Below, in pieces: positions 26,881 through 35,708 of a stretch of 64,000 nucleotides of DNA; within the stretch, counting starts at the first letter, position 1, and each line of letters opens with the position of its first letter. The stretch is from Gilliamella apicola. Its GTDB lineage: Bacteria; Pseudomonadota; Gammaproteobacteria; Enterobacterales; Orbaceae. Location: positions 124,001-188,000 of the forward strand of contig NZ_QGLP01000005.1 of assembly GCF_003202915.1 (NCBI RefSeq), written 5' to 3'. Made by a program: the position numbers and the translations under genes. The notes under the pieces are model-generated. The model was not told the DNA's origin and did no database searches. It worked only from the letters and a program-made list of their open reading frames with translations.

Positions 26881-27762
26881 TTGGATAAGTTACCCATTAA
26901 TAAAAAGTACAGTTCATACATTGAGTTACAACCAGGTTTAGCTGTATGTGTGAATAGTGCGGATGATCTAGATGCGATCGATATCAGTAAAACATTTCCT
27001 AGTAGTGATAAATGTTTATGTTTTAATTGTCAGTTACAAGGCAAGTTGAGTCTGCAAGTTAAAGATAGAAAACTTACTACTCATAAAGGGGATTTGACTT
27101 TCGGCTTTGCCGATGGTGAGACTTTTCATCTACAGCACTCTAAAGATTTTTGTAACATTGAAGTTATGATAATACCAGAATTATTGGATGTTTTACTCGG
27201 TGAAATGGATTTTCAATTTTCTAGTCTGAATAAAAAAGTGAATTTTTTCTTGCATCATCATCCCATACATCAAAATAGCAATGTATTATCTTGTGCTCGA
27301 GAACTATTCTACTTGATGCAAAACACGAACCGATCAAATCGATTATTAGTCTATGCCCATGTATTAAAATACTTAAATTGGTACTTCAAGTCTTTTGATA
27401 ATCATTTAGGACGTCAAGAATTTACGCAATGGGAGTATAAACAATTTAATGATGCTCGCGACTATTTAATCAGTGATTTAACCAACCCACCAACCATTGA
27501 TTGGTTAGCTAAACAGGTTGGTCTTAATCATAGCAAGTTAAAAAAAGGATTTAGGCAGATTTTTGGTAAAAGCATTTACGCCTATTATTTGTTTGAAAGA
27601 ATGAATAAAGCTAAACAGTTATTAACCGAAAATAGTGTTACGGAAACGGCTATTATGCTGGGATATAGTAATATTAGTCATTTCAGCTCAGCATTTAGGA
27701 AACAGTTTGGAATGTTACCTAAAGAGATGCGCCGCCAGCATTCATATAATAATGATAAATAA
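26881..27762 (+). CDS. AraC-family regulator (PchR/YbtA-like)
   Basis: A 293-residue transcription factor with an N-terminal sensor domain and a C-terminal double helix-turn-helix (about residues 195-285). The C-terminal part shows IDWLAKQVGLNHSKLKKGFR and the second motif ETAIMLGYSNISHFSSAFRK followed by FGMLPKEMRR. This group senses ferric siderophores and activates the matching receptor and permease genes. The start is chosen as TTG 26881 because GGAGG sits 10 bases upstream; the upstream in-frame ATG at 26839 lacks a ribosome site and coincides with the Fur-like box. It is convergent with the receptor gene. Confidence 0.85.
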   Translation: MDKLPINKKYSSYIELQPGLAVCVNSADDLDAIDISKTFPSSDKCLCFNCQLQGKLSLQVKDRKLTTHKGDLTFGFADGETFHLQHSKDFCNIEVMIIPELLDVLLGEMDFQFSSLNKKVNFFLHHHPIHQNSNVLSCARELFYLMQNTNRSNRLLVYAHVLKYLNWYFKSFDNHLGRQEFTQWEYKQFNDARDYLISDLTNPPTIDWLAKQVGLNHSKLKKGFRQIFGKSIYAYYLFERMNKAKQLLTENSVTETAIMLGYSNISHFSSAFRKQFGMLPKEMRRQHSYNNDK

Positions 27763-27810
27763 TGGCAGCACAGATAAAAATACTAATATTAGTCTGTTAT
27801 ATTCGGCATG

Positions 27811-30024
27811 TTAATAATTATAAATGAAACCAACGCCGAAAGTTCTACCTCTACCAGGTGATCCAATGGTTGCATCTGGACCATCCGTATACATGGCAGG
27901 AATATAATATCCCCATATATCATAAGATTTATTGAGCAGATTATCGCCCCATACATAAAATTCAGCATTTTCAGTTTTAACGGCAATTCGAGCATCAAGT
28001 TTGTTATAAGCTTTTAAACCAAAATTATTTTGTACATCGGCTTTACGAGAACCAATATAACGATCTGTTAATTGTGTTTCCAATGATATTCCTGAAGCTA
28101 AATTAAGCGGTATAGAGTGCAAAATGGTTAAGTTAGCATTCCAATGCGATGTATCCGGTACTTGGTTATGTTTTTTCACATGAGCTAAACTTTGCTTAGG
28201 AGTGCCGACTATTTTAGCATTGGTGTAACCTATACTTCCGGTAAAGTCTAAGTTTCCTGGTGCTTTCCAAAAACCATCTAGCTCTACACCATAACTTCGA
28301 ATATCATAATTTTCAACCACAGATACAAATGTTGCTGGATTGTAAGCCATTAAATGTTCACGTTTTGTATCGTTATAAAATAATGCGGTGTTTAACCCTA
28401 CGGTATTATTTTCAGTTTTTAATCCAATTTCATAAGCGTTTGTATAAGCTGATTTATAGGCTTGGTCTGAATAACCTAATGTGGCAAAGTCGGTCCCTTC
28501 ATCATTAAAACCACCTGTTTTATAACCTCTAGAATAGAGTCCATAAAGCGTGGCATTATCGTTGAGAAGATAGTTTAATCCGAGTCGGCCAGTAGTGTAA
28601 TTATCTGTTATCTTTTGTTTGTCGAATGCTAGAGTTTGCATCCCCGGCGCATTGTCGGTATAAATTGAATTAGCTGACCATTTTGCTCGATAATTTTTCT
28701 TTTCGTAAGATTGGCGAATGCCGGTTGTTAATTTCAGTTTTTCGGTAAGAGGATAGGTAATTTCTCCAAATATACCCACGTTATCTGTCTCAAATCTTCT
28801 CTTAATATCTGCATTTAAAGGATTAGTAGGATAAAAAACATCTATAACATCATAAGTATTTCTATGCCGATTATTAGTATAATAATTAACTCCTGCCACC
28901 CAAAATATAGATGCATCAGGTTTTGAAGAAATTCTAAATTCTTGATTGAAAAGATTCTCTTTAGTTAAAAACGACCAATTAGAAGGAGGGGATATACCTA
29001 TTAAATGGTCATATAATTTACCTTCGTAAATCGGTGCTCGATTGTCATTTTTAGAGTAAGAATAACTTGTAATAGAACTTAAAATACTATTATCAAGCTG
29101 ATGTTCAACTTTAAAATTAAAACGGTAAATATTTTTGTCATTCTTATCGCTGCTATTAGGAATGTTAATTTTTGGATGGTGACCGTAAGGACGCATAACA
29201 TACATATCATCCATACCCATTGCATCTTCTAATTCAGTAATAAATGAAATAGATGTGAGTTCTGAAGCTTCCCATAACAATGAACCTCTTGCGATTTTAT
29301 TTCTAAGAATACTCACTGGTTTATGATCATTAACATTTTCTAAAATACTATCTGCTTCATCATAACGCACAGCGAAACGGCCACTTAACTGATCGGTTAA
29401 AGGTCCGCTGATGACACCTTCCGTTAATATTTGATTGTCTTGTCCAAATTCGGTTCTAAAAGTTGATTCAAAATAACTAGTTGGTTTTTTCGAAATAACA
29501 TTGATGGCGCCAGCCTCACTATTTCGGCCAAATAGTGTTCCTTGTGGACCTTTTAATACTTCGACACGCTGAACATCAAGTAAATTTAAGGTCGTATTAC
29601 TTCTTGATTGTGGCATCCCATCGACGTTAATACTAACCGAACTGTCATCGCCACTCATTGGTAATACCGAACCTACGCCACGCATCCGTATCGATTTCGC
29701 CGCTCCCATATTACTAATTACTTGCACACCCACAGTATCATTTAAAGCTTTTTCTAAAGTCATTTCGCGACGGTCAACCAATTTTTTATCATCCGCAATA
29801 TTAATGGTAAATGGAATATCTTTGGCTGACTCTTTGACATGTCTAGCGGTAACTATTAATTGTTCTACTTGATTAGTATCGTCTTTTTCGTCAACTGTAT
29901 CTGCCATTGCACTAAAAGATAAACAGAAAATACCGGTTAATAGCCAAGGCGTATCAATAATAATTTTTTTAGAAGATATGGGGAGATTAGTTACTCTATT
30001 AATAAAAGCTAATTTGTATCTCAT
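27811..30024 (-). CDS. TonB-dependent outer-membrane siderophore receptor
   Basis: A 737-residue outer-membrane receptor. It has a long signal peptide ending at about FSAMADT, a TonB box (VEQLIVTAR), and a plug domain (about residues 60-185) with VGVQVISNMG, MRGVG and the strongly conserved VEVLKGPQGTLFGRNSEAG. A 22-strand barrel ends in an aromatic residue (FIYNY). The plug motif and the overall form fit the FyuA/RhtA type of hydroxamate or mixed siderophore receptor. A Fur-like box lies about 105-125 bases upstream. No tonB, exbB or exbD is in the window. The ligand is unknown. Confidence 0.9.
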   Translation of the reverse strand: MRYKLAFINRVTNLPISSKKIIIDTPWLLTGIFCLSFSAMADTVDEKDDTNQVEQLIVTARHVKESAKDIPFTINIADDKKLVDRREMTLEKALNDTVGVQVISNMGAAKSIRMRGVGSVLPMSGDDSSVSINVDGMPQSRSNTTLNLLDVQRVEVLKGPQGTLFGRNSEAGAINVISKKPTSYFESTFRTEFGQDNQILTEGVISGPLTDQLSGRFAVRYDEADSILENVNDHKPVSILRNKIARGSLLWEASELTSISFITELEDAMGMDDMYVMRPYGHHPKINIPNSSDKNDKNIYRFNFKVEHQLDNSILSSITSYSYSKNDNRAPIYEGKLYDHLIGISPPSNWSFLTKENLFNQEFRISSKPDASIFWVAGVNYYTNNRHRNTYDVIDVFYPTNPLNADIKRRFETDNVGIFGEITYPLTEKLKLTTGIRQSYEKKNYRAKWSANSIYTDNAPGMQTLAFDKQKITDNYTTGRLGLNYLLNDNATLYGLYSRGYKTGGFNDEGTDFATLGYSDQAYKSAYTNAYEIGLKTENNTVGLNTALFYNDTKREHLMAYNPATFVSVVENYDIRSYGVELDGFWKAPGNLDFTGSIGYTNAKIVGTPKQSLAHVKKHNQVPDTSHWNANLTILHSIPLNLASGISLETQLTDRYIGSRKADVQNNFGLKAYNKLDARIAVKTENAEFYVWGDNLLNKSYDIWGYYIPAMYTDGPDATIGSPGRGRTFGVGFIYNY

Positions 30025-30862
30025 ATAATTTTTCCTAAAACTACATATAAAAGCATTCTGATATGCTCTATAAAGGTATAAACACTCTTTTACATACCAT
30101 TTAATTCACAACAATAGATAAATTTAAATAAGAATAATTATCATTTATAAAGTAAAGGTTTTGCTAAAAAAGTTCTCCCCATATCGGGTTAAAATAACCG
30201 TATCAGTTCTAAATTTTTTTAAATTTCATTTTTTTTTAATTAATGAATTAATTTTTAAGGGAAAATATATTTGATACTCTTTAAATATTTAACGATATTG
30301 AAAATATTATTTAATTAATTCGTATTAGGTAATATTGTTAAATGAGTGATTTTAATTCACTATAAATGGTGAATAGTGAATAATTTTGCTACTTAAATTT
30401 GCGATAAAATTGGTTAGAGAACAAACTAATTTGATTTCAAGTGTTTTATTAGTCTTTTTTTATGGAGATTGGAATATGGATAACTGTTATTTTCAATTTA
30501 CTTATAATTGAAAATAATGTTTTAATTTTTTTGTGTTAATAAAAAGATAAAAAAGATAAAAAGACGAGAATTCTAACTATGGATAGCGAAAATATAACTT
30601 AATTAATCCATAATTTTTTCAAGAAATTAGATATTGATATTTAGGCAGAATATGAAATCAGGCGATTAAAGACTGAAGAAGGAAAATGAACAAACTATAA
30701 TTAACTGAAAAGATTTATTGATAATAATAGTTTTCCTCAGTTATTTCTTTATTAAAATAATTATTCATTATGATTGAAAGAGAACAATATCATATTAAAA
30801 TCTCCAAATTTGTTAGATTTTTAAATTGATTTTTTCGTAACACAAAATAAAAGGAAAAAATT
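30025..30862. other. Long intergenic region between receptor and CMD gene
   Basis: About 840 bases. The first part is the receptor promoter with a Fur-like box at 30130-30148. At 30495-30520 an ATTTTCAATT/AATTGAAAAT hairpin follows a tiny 11-codon frame with a ribosome site. From ATG 30579 a frame looks weakly coding (MDSENIT, then LIHNFFKKLDIDI, then AEYEIRRLKTEEGK) but carries four stops within about 50 codons, so it may be an eroded gene. No other feature recognised. Confidence 0.4.
30130..30148 (-). promoter_or_regulatory. Fur-like box upstream of the TonB receptor gene
   Basis: Read on the minus strand, ATAAATGATAATTATTCTT matches the 19-bp Fur consensus at 13 positions, with the ATGATAAT core intact. 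It lies about 105 bases upstream of the receptor start. Confidence 0.65.
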
Positions 30863-31183
30863 ATGAACAAAGTAACAGCGGGAAGAGATGTATTTGGCGA
30901 ATTTGCACCTAAATTTGCTGAACTTAATGATGATGTATTATTTGGCGAGGTTTGGTCTCGAGAAAAAGAGCTTTCAGCAAGAGACAGAAGTTTAGTCACA
31001 GTTACGTCATTACTTGCCAGTGGTATCTTAGATAGTTCTTTACAATTTCATTTACAGACTGCAAAAAATAACGGCATCACGAAGCAAGAAATAGTAGAAG
31101 TTTTAACACATGTAGCATTTTACGTTGGTTGGCCTAAAGCTTGGGCTGCGTTTCGTTTAGCAAAAGAGATTTGGCAAGATTAG
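30863..31183 (+). CDS. Carboxymuconolactone decarboxylase (CMD) family protein
   Basis: A 106-residue all-helical protein of the CMD/AhpD-like fold, recognised from ELSARDRSLVTVTSLLA and the C-terminal ITKQEIVEVLTHVAFYVGWP. The Cys-x-x-Cys or single redox Cys found in AhpD-type members is absent (the protein has no cysteine), so it is not a peroxidase; a decarboxylase or ligand-binding role is more likely, as in the YurZ-like group. AAAGGAAA precedes the ATG. It stands alone. Confidence 0.82.
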   Translation: MNKVTAGRDVFGEFAPKFAELNDDVLFGEVWSREKELSARDRSLVTVTSLLASGILDSSLQFHLQTAKNNGITKQEIVEVLTHVAFYVGWPKAWAAFRLAKEIWQD

Positions 31184-31449
31184 CTTTTTACCACTGAATA
31201 ACAAAGAAATTATAAAATTAATCTGAATAAGATAATTAAATCCATTTTTTAAAAAAGATAGTGTAGATTGATATGTATAGAATAATACTCCCATTTACAC
31301 TATTACAGACCTGTTAAATTTGCAATAAAAGATTAAAATAGCAAATAATATTTACTATGAAATTATGTAATGCCACAATTTAAACAATGCTGATACATTG
31401 ATAAACCGACAAATAAGTGGATTGCGATCTAAAAAACTAAGAACACAAA

Positions 31450-32541
31450 ATGAAAGATAATTGCCAATTTATTACTACTAAATTTTATCGATATGATTGC
31501 ATTCCCTATGGACATACTGATTGTTATCGTATTATTACTAATGAGGGTGTTTATTTTTTTTATAAAAACCAATTTATCGATATAACTGTCTTAGATAAAT
31601 TGCATGAAGGCGATATTATCCATATTGCTTCTCACGCACTTAATGATGGTACTTTTTGGCTCCACTGGATGGTTTCATGGAAAGGGGACTTGGCTATTCG
31701 TAATAAACTACATTGTGCTATCCCTCATCCTTCTACATTAATTTTACCATTTTTGATCTTGATAGGATTTTGGCTGGATCTTCAATTTATAACGCTATTT
31801 TTAGCCGCTGGGTTATTTCTAATTTTGATATGGTGCATTTGTTCAACGCTATTTCGTTTAATAAATTTGGTTTTACCCAAACAAATTTTTTTACGTCAGC
31901 GATATCATAAATTAAAAAAAGGCGATCTTGGTTTTATGAAAACCTCGTTTTTAGAACATCGTAAAACCTTTAATTGTTCATCAACAGACTTACCTGTATA
32001 TGAAGGGATTGCGACTAATATTGATAGCCAATTAATTTATCGATCACAACGAAGGAAAATTTTATTTGATTTTAATGGTGTTCGACTATTTTTCGATGAA
32101 CTTGCTTTAGATAATGATCATATACCGGTTGTTTATTCTTTTTGCCATCCGACGTTTATTGCATCAGGAGATAAACTTAGTTTAATATTTGAAAATAACA
32201 AAATACAAGGGATTATTAATCATACCGATGGTTCAAGCTATTTAATTCCTCATTGTATTTGGATAAGTAAACAGAAAGCGAAAACGTTATTACGTAATTG
32301 GTATTTTTATACTATTTTTGCCCCAATTGTATTTTTATTATTACTGATGATTATATATCCAATTAAGGAGTTTGATTTTATAATGAATAGATTTTTATGG
32401 ATAATACCCGGGGCACAAATTATCCCTTTACTCCTGTTACTATTTTATACACTATTTTCATATCTTAATGATCGTTCCTATGCCAAACGAGTTTTAAAAT
32501 GGTTATATCAAACCACAGGACATTGGCCGAAAGAGCTCTGA
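31450..32541 (+). CDS. Membrane protein of unknown function
   Basis: A 363-residue protein with about four membrane segments in two pairs (near residues 98-130 and 275-345) and soluble domains at the N terminus and in the middle. The first 90 residues are beta-rich with several aromatic residues (YGHTDCYRIITNEGVYFFY). The ribosome site is weak. No family is recognised; the layout resembles some orphan inner-membrane proteins found next to secretion-effector genes, but no effector is seen here. Confidence 0.5.
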   Translation: MKDNCQFITTKFYRYDCIPYGHTDCYRIITNEGVYFFYKNQFIDITVLDKLHEGDIIHIASHALNDGTFWLHWMVSWKGDLAIRNKLHCAIPHPSTLILPFLILIGFWLDLQFITLFLAAGLFLILIWCICSTLFRLINLVLPKQIFLRQRYHKLKKGDLGFMKTSFLEHRKTFNCSSTDLPVYEGIATNIDSQLIYRSQRRKILFDFNGVRLFFDELALDNDHIPVVYSFCHPTFIASGDKLSLIFENNKIQGIINHTDGSSYLIPHCIWISKQKAKTLLRNWYFYTIFAPIVFLLLLMIIYPIKEFDFIMNRFLWIIPGAQIIPLLLLLFYTLFSYLNDRSYAKRVLKWLYQTTGHWPKEL

Positions 32542-33519
32542 ATTACAACAACTAAGCGAGTATAGTCAAGATGAATTAATCTAAAATTTTCAGCATGGTC
32601 TGGCATTATTCAAAAATTATCTACTTCATTTGTGCTAAGGTTGTAGCCGCATCTGTAAAGCGCTGTATATGAGCAAAATAATTCTTGAAAACAGTGAATT
32701 ATAAGAATAAATACTTATGTCGTTCTTTGATTACATAAAACAACCAATTCTACTACATTGTATAGAGTGAACTGAGTAAATCTCTCTTAAATTACAAAGA
32801 TGTTTGTTTTCTAATGTTAGCAGATTTTTAACCATCTTATTCTTGAAGATATCGAGTGTTGGTATTACTTTATTATTTTTTGTCTCTTTTGCTTGCTATA
32901 TAGTTGTAAACAAAGCAAATTATATAAGTATTTATGACATCTAAGTTATGTAAGAACTACGACTCCACATAAACAAGCGGTTTTTTAATGCTGTTTAAAT
33001 TGTATTAAATTTATTGCATAAACTGCTTTAAAACATAGATAAGCAAGGCGAAAGAAACCGTGATAAGTATAAACTTTTCATAAAACCACCTGATATTCAT
33101 ACAAACACCAATAGAGTACTGATCTCAAGGGGGAGGGGGGCGAAATTTTTCAGATCCTTAACACTTGTTGACAGTTCGTTTCAATTTAAATATTTACAGT
33201 TAATTTTGATTACTGCTTTCTGATAAGCCTGCCTCATGATAAACGTCTTGCATCAACAGATTTGAAGATGACAATCAAATTTATAAATAAGTGATCAAAA
33301 TCAAAATATTTAGTATTGCAATTAAAAATTCAATTTTGCCCCAAAAACGACCTTAACCTATGATAATAAAGGGAAAGTATATCGTTAAAAAATGGCTCAA
33401 TACAAATGTTATTTGAATTAATTCTTTTAATATCAATACATTAATTAAGTTTTGCGAGATAAAAAGCAAGCAATCGATAGGTTTGACAATAAGTGTTCAA
33501 TATGATAAAAATCTGCAAT

Positions 33520-33534
33520 TGATAATGGTTATCA
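33520..33534. promoter_or_regulatory. Strong Fur-like box upstream of the ABC pair
   Basis: TGATAATGGTTATCA matches the Fur 7-1-7 consensus TGATAATNATTATCA at all but one position and is extended by TT/AA on the flanks. It lies about 430 bases before the first ABC gene, next to a TTGACA-like element. Confidence 0.7.
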
Positions 33535-33600
33535 ATATCATTGATACTCAATGTTATCTATCTAGCGATAAATAACATTTTTTAAAAAAGTAAAAAATAG

Positions 33601-33626
33601 CTATTCAATAGAATATTATTGAATAG
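33601..33626. repeat. Perfect inverted repeat CTATTCAATA-N6-TATTGAATAG
   Basis: A perfect 10-bp inverted repeat with a 6-base spacer, about 70 bases downstream of the Fur-like box and 330 bases before the first ABC gene. On the minus strand it is followed by T-rich sequence, so it may be a terminator in that direction; alternatively it is an operator. Confidence 0.5.
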
Positions 33627-33774
33627 AAAGCGACAAATCAAAACTTTGAGAATGCTGTTTTTGGTAAGTTGGTGATAATTTAGAATTGACAAACATACAT
33701 CAGCAAGAGTTTCACACTTAATTTCGACTGATAGGAATATATGGTTGTCCTGTTCTTTTCAATCAAACAAACAA

Positions 33775-33788
33775 ACACACACACACAC
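33775..33788. repeat. (AC)7 dinucleotide run
   Basis: Seven AC units within a longer AAC/AC-rich tract (33764-33801), about 170 bases upstream of the first ABC gene. Confidence 0.6.
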
Positions 33789-33956
33789 TAACTAACAAAC
33801 CAGAAATCGGAATTTTGGATTAGGTACTAGTTGGTCATTAATATGCCGCAATATGAGAATAACATTGTAATAGGATTTGTATATGAGCAGTTTAAAGTCA
33901 AAATTAAGTTTATTTAGTTTGTGCATGATAGATATAGGCTAAGGAGACACTTAATT

Positions 33957-35708
33957 ATGAATCACAAGGATATATTTCTGCCAGTAAAGAATAAAGTATC
34001 TCATTCTATATTTTTGGCATCAATTGCTCAGGTGCTTAAACTGAGTATCTGGCTAATGTTGATCTGGGTTTTACACCAATTGATGTTGGATACCAGTGTC
34101 TTCCCGGGATTGCCGATTGTCTCTTTACTTGTTTTGAGCATTCTTTTTTATACGCTGAGAACTTATGCTCACGATAAGTATCACTATGCGGCATTTGAAC
34201 TAGAAAAAATATTACGAACTAGACTTATCAAAAAGATCAATCAATTGCCTATTGAAACGGTTAGAAACATGGGCAACGGGAATCTTGTTAAAACATTAAT
34301 TGATGATATTAAAGAATTACATGCTTTTGTAGCTGATGCTCCGCCCTTAAAAGCAGAGGCATTCGTTACACCAATTTTTACCTTACTCGTTTTATTTATC
34401 TTTAATTGGGTCTTTGCAAGCATTGTATTTGCCATCACTTTAGTTACTTTCCTGCTGCTGAGTTTTATCATGAAAAAAGCTAAGCTTTTAAAGGAAAGCT
34501 ATAACAATGCAACTATTCAAATCAACAGTAAAATAATTGAATATATTCAGGGAATGAGTGCGGTAAGAACATTTGATGCTGGGGAGGGAGCATTTGGTCA
34601 ATATCAAAAAGCACTGGAAAACTATAGCCAGGTGGTCTTTCATTGGTTGCAATCTATGCGATTGTCTACAAAAATTGCTCGCAGCCTTTTTTCCGCTATG
34701 CCGATGAGTATCATATTAGTTATTGGATTGAGTTTAGCCCAACTAAATGACCAAATTTCATTTATTACGACGTTCTGTTTTTTATTGCTGGCGATCGGTA
34801 TAGCAGAAAGTGTTCATCCGGTGATGAGTCTGTTTCAGATATTACAAAAGTCAAAGGCAGCAATAGAAAGGATATTTGAAGTTGAAAACCTGCCAATTTT
34901 AAAAGCTTCTTCCAACCCGCTATTACCTGACAATAATGAGATAATTTTCAAAAACGTTGGGTTTTCTTACCAGAATTCTGGCACTGTTTTATCAAATATC
35001 AATATCAATATTCCTGAAAATTCATTTACTGCTCTTATTGGTACATCTGGTTCTGGTAAGACAACTCTGACAAATCTTATTCCACGTTTTCTTGATGCAA
35101 CCTCTGGAACGATAACTTTAGGTGGAGTTAATATAAAAGATATTGAATACGCTGAACTTATGTCGAGAATTTCATTTGTTTTTCAGGATAACTTTTTATT
35201 CTCATGTTCGATCGCAGATAACATACGCTATGGATTAAATGCTGTCTCTGATGATGAAGTCATTGAAGCTGCCAAAAAAGCTGAAATACACGACTTCATT
35301 ATGACGCTTCCTAAACAGTATAACACTCTGGCAAGAGAAAGAGGGCAGCTATTATCAGGTGGTCAGAAACAGAGGATCACCATTGCCCGAGTTTTTTTAC
35401 AAAATCGACCGATCGTTATTTTAGATGAACCGACGGCTTTTTCTGATGCTCGAAATGAGGCCTTGTTATTAAAAGCCTTTAACCGTTTAGTTGATAGAAA
35501 TAAAACTGTCATTATGGTAACCCATCGCTTATCGACGATTGTCAATGCTGACCAAATAATATTATTGGATAAAGGGATGATTAAAACTCATGGGACTCAT
35601 AATGATTTAATCGAAAATTCAAGTGATTATAAATTGTTATGGCAAGAGTATAACAAAGCAAAAGATTGGTCGATTCCAGTCAATAATTTGGCTGATGGAG
35701 AAAAGTGA
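33957..35708 (+). CDS. ABC transporter permease/ATPase, YbtP-like
   Basis: A 583-residue fused half-transporter with six membrane segments in the first 310 residues and a C-terminal ATPase: Walker A GTSGSGKT, signature LLSGGQKQR, Walker B IVILDEPTAFSD and the H-loop THRLSTI. Together with the next gene it resembles the Yersinia YbtP/YbtQ pair, which despite exporter-type architecture supports uptake of iron from yersiniabactin. ATG 33957 is chosen because AAGGAGA precedes it; an in-frame start 12 codons upstream lacks a ribosome site. It overlaps the next gene by 4 bases. Confidence 0.85.
   Translation: MNHKDIFLPVKNKVSHSIFLASIAQVLKLSIWLMLIWVLHQLMLDTSVFPGLPIVSLLVLSILFYTLRTYAHDKYHYAAFELEKILRTRLIKKINQLPIETVRNMGNGNLVKTLIDDIKELHAFVADAPPLKAEAFVTPIFTLLVLFIFNWVFASIVFAITLVTFLLLSFIMKKAKLLKESYNNATIQINSKIIEYIQGMSAVRTFDAGEGAFGQYQKALENYSQVVFHWLQSMRLSTKIARSLFSAMPMSIILVIGLSLAQLNDQISFITTFCFLLLAIGIAESVHPVMSLFQILQKSKAAIERIFEVENLPILKASSNPLLPDNNEIIFKNVGFSYQNSGTVLSNININIPENSFTALIGTSGSGKTTLTNLIPRFLDATSGTITLGGVNIKDIEYAELMSRISFVFQDNFLFSCSIADNIRYGLNAVSDDEVIEAAKKAEIHDFIMTLPKQYNTLARERGQLLSGGQKQRITIARVFLQNRPIVILDEPTAFSDARNEALLLKAFNRLVDRNKTVIMVTHRLSTIVNADQIILLDKGMIKTHGTHNDLIENSSDYKLLWQEYNKAKDWSIPVNNLADGEK

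Larger units (their letters stand above)
32542..33956. other. Long non-coding region upstream of the ABC pair
   Basis: About 1.4 kb with no open frame of 60 codons on either strand and no recognisable gene remnant. It holds a G-rich patch at 33129-33140, a TTGACA-like promoter element near 33484, a strong Fur-like box at 33520-33534, a perfect 10-bp inverted repeat at 33601-33626 and an (AC)7 run at 33775-33788. This density suggests an extended iron-regulated promoter plus sequence of unknown origin. Confidence 0.45.

Noticed and set aside
33764-33801. A CRISPR-like or satellite repeat
   Set aside because: It is only a short AAC/AC simple-sequence tract without spacers or repeat units.
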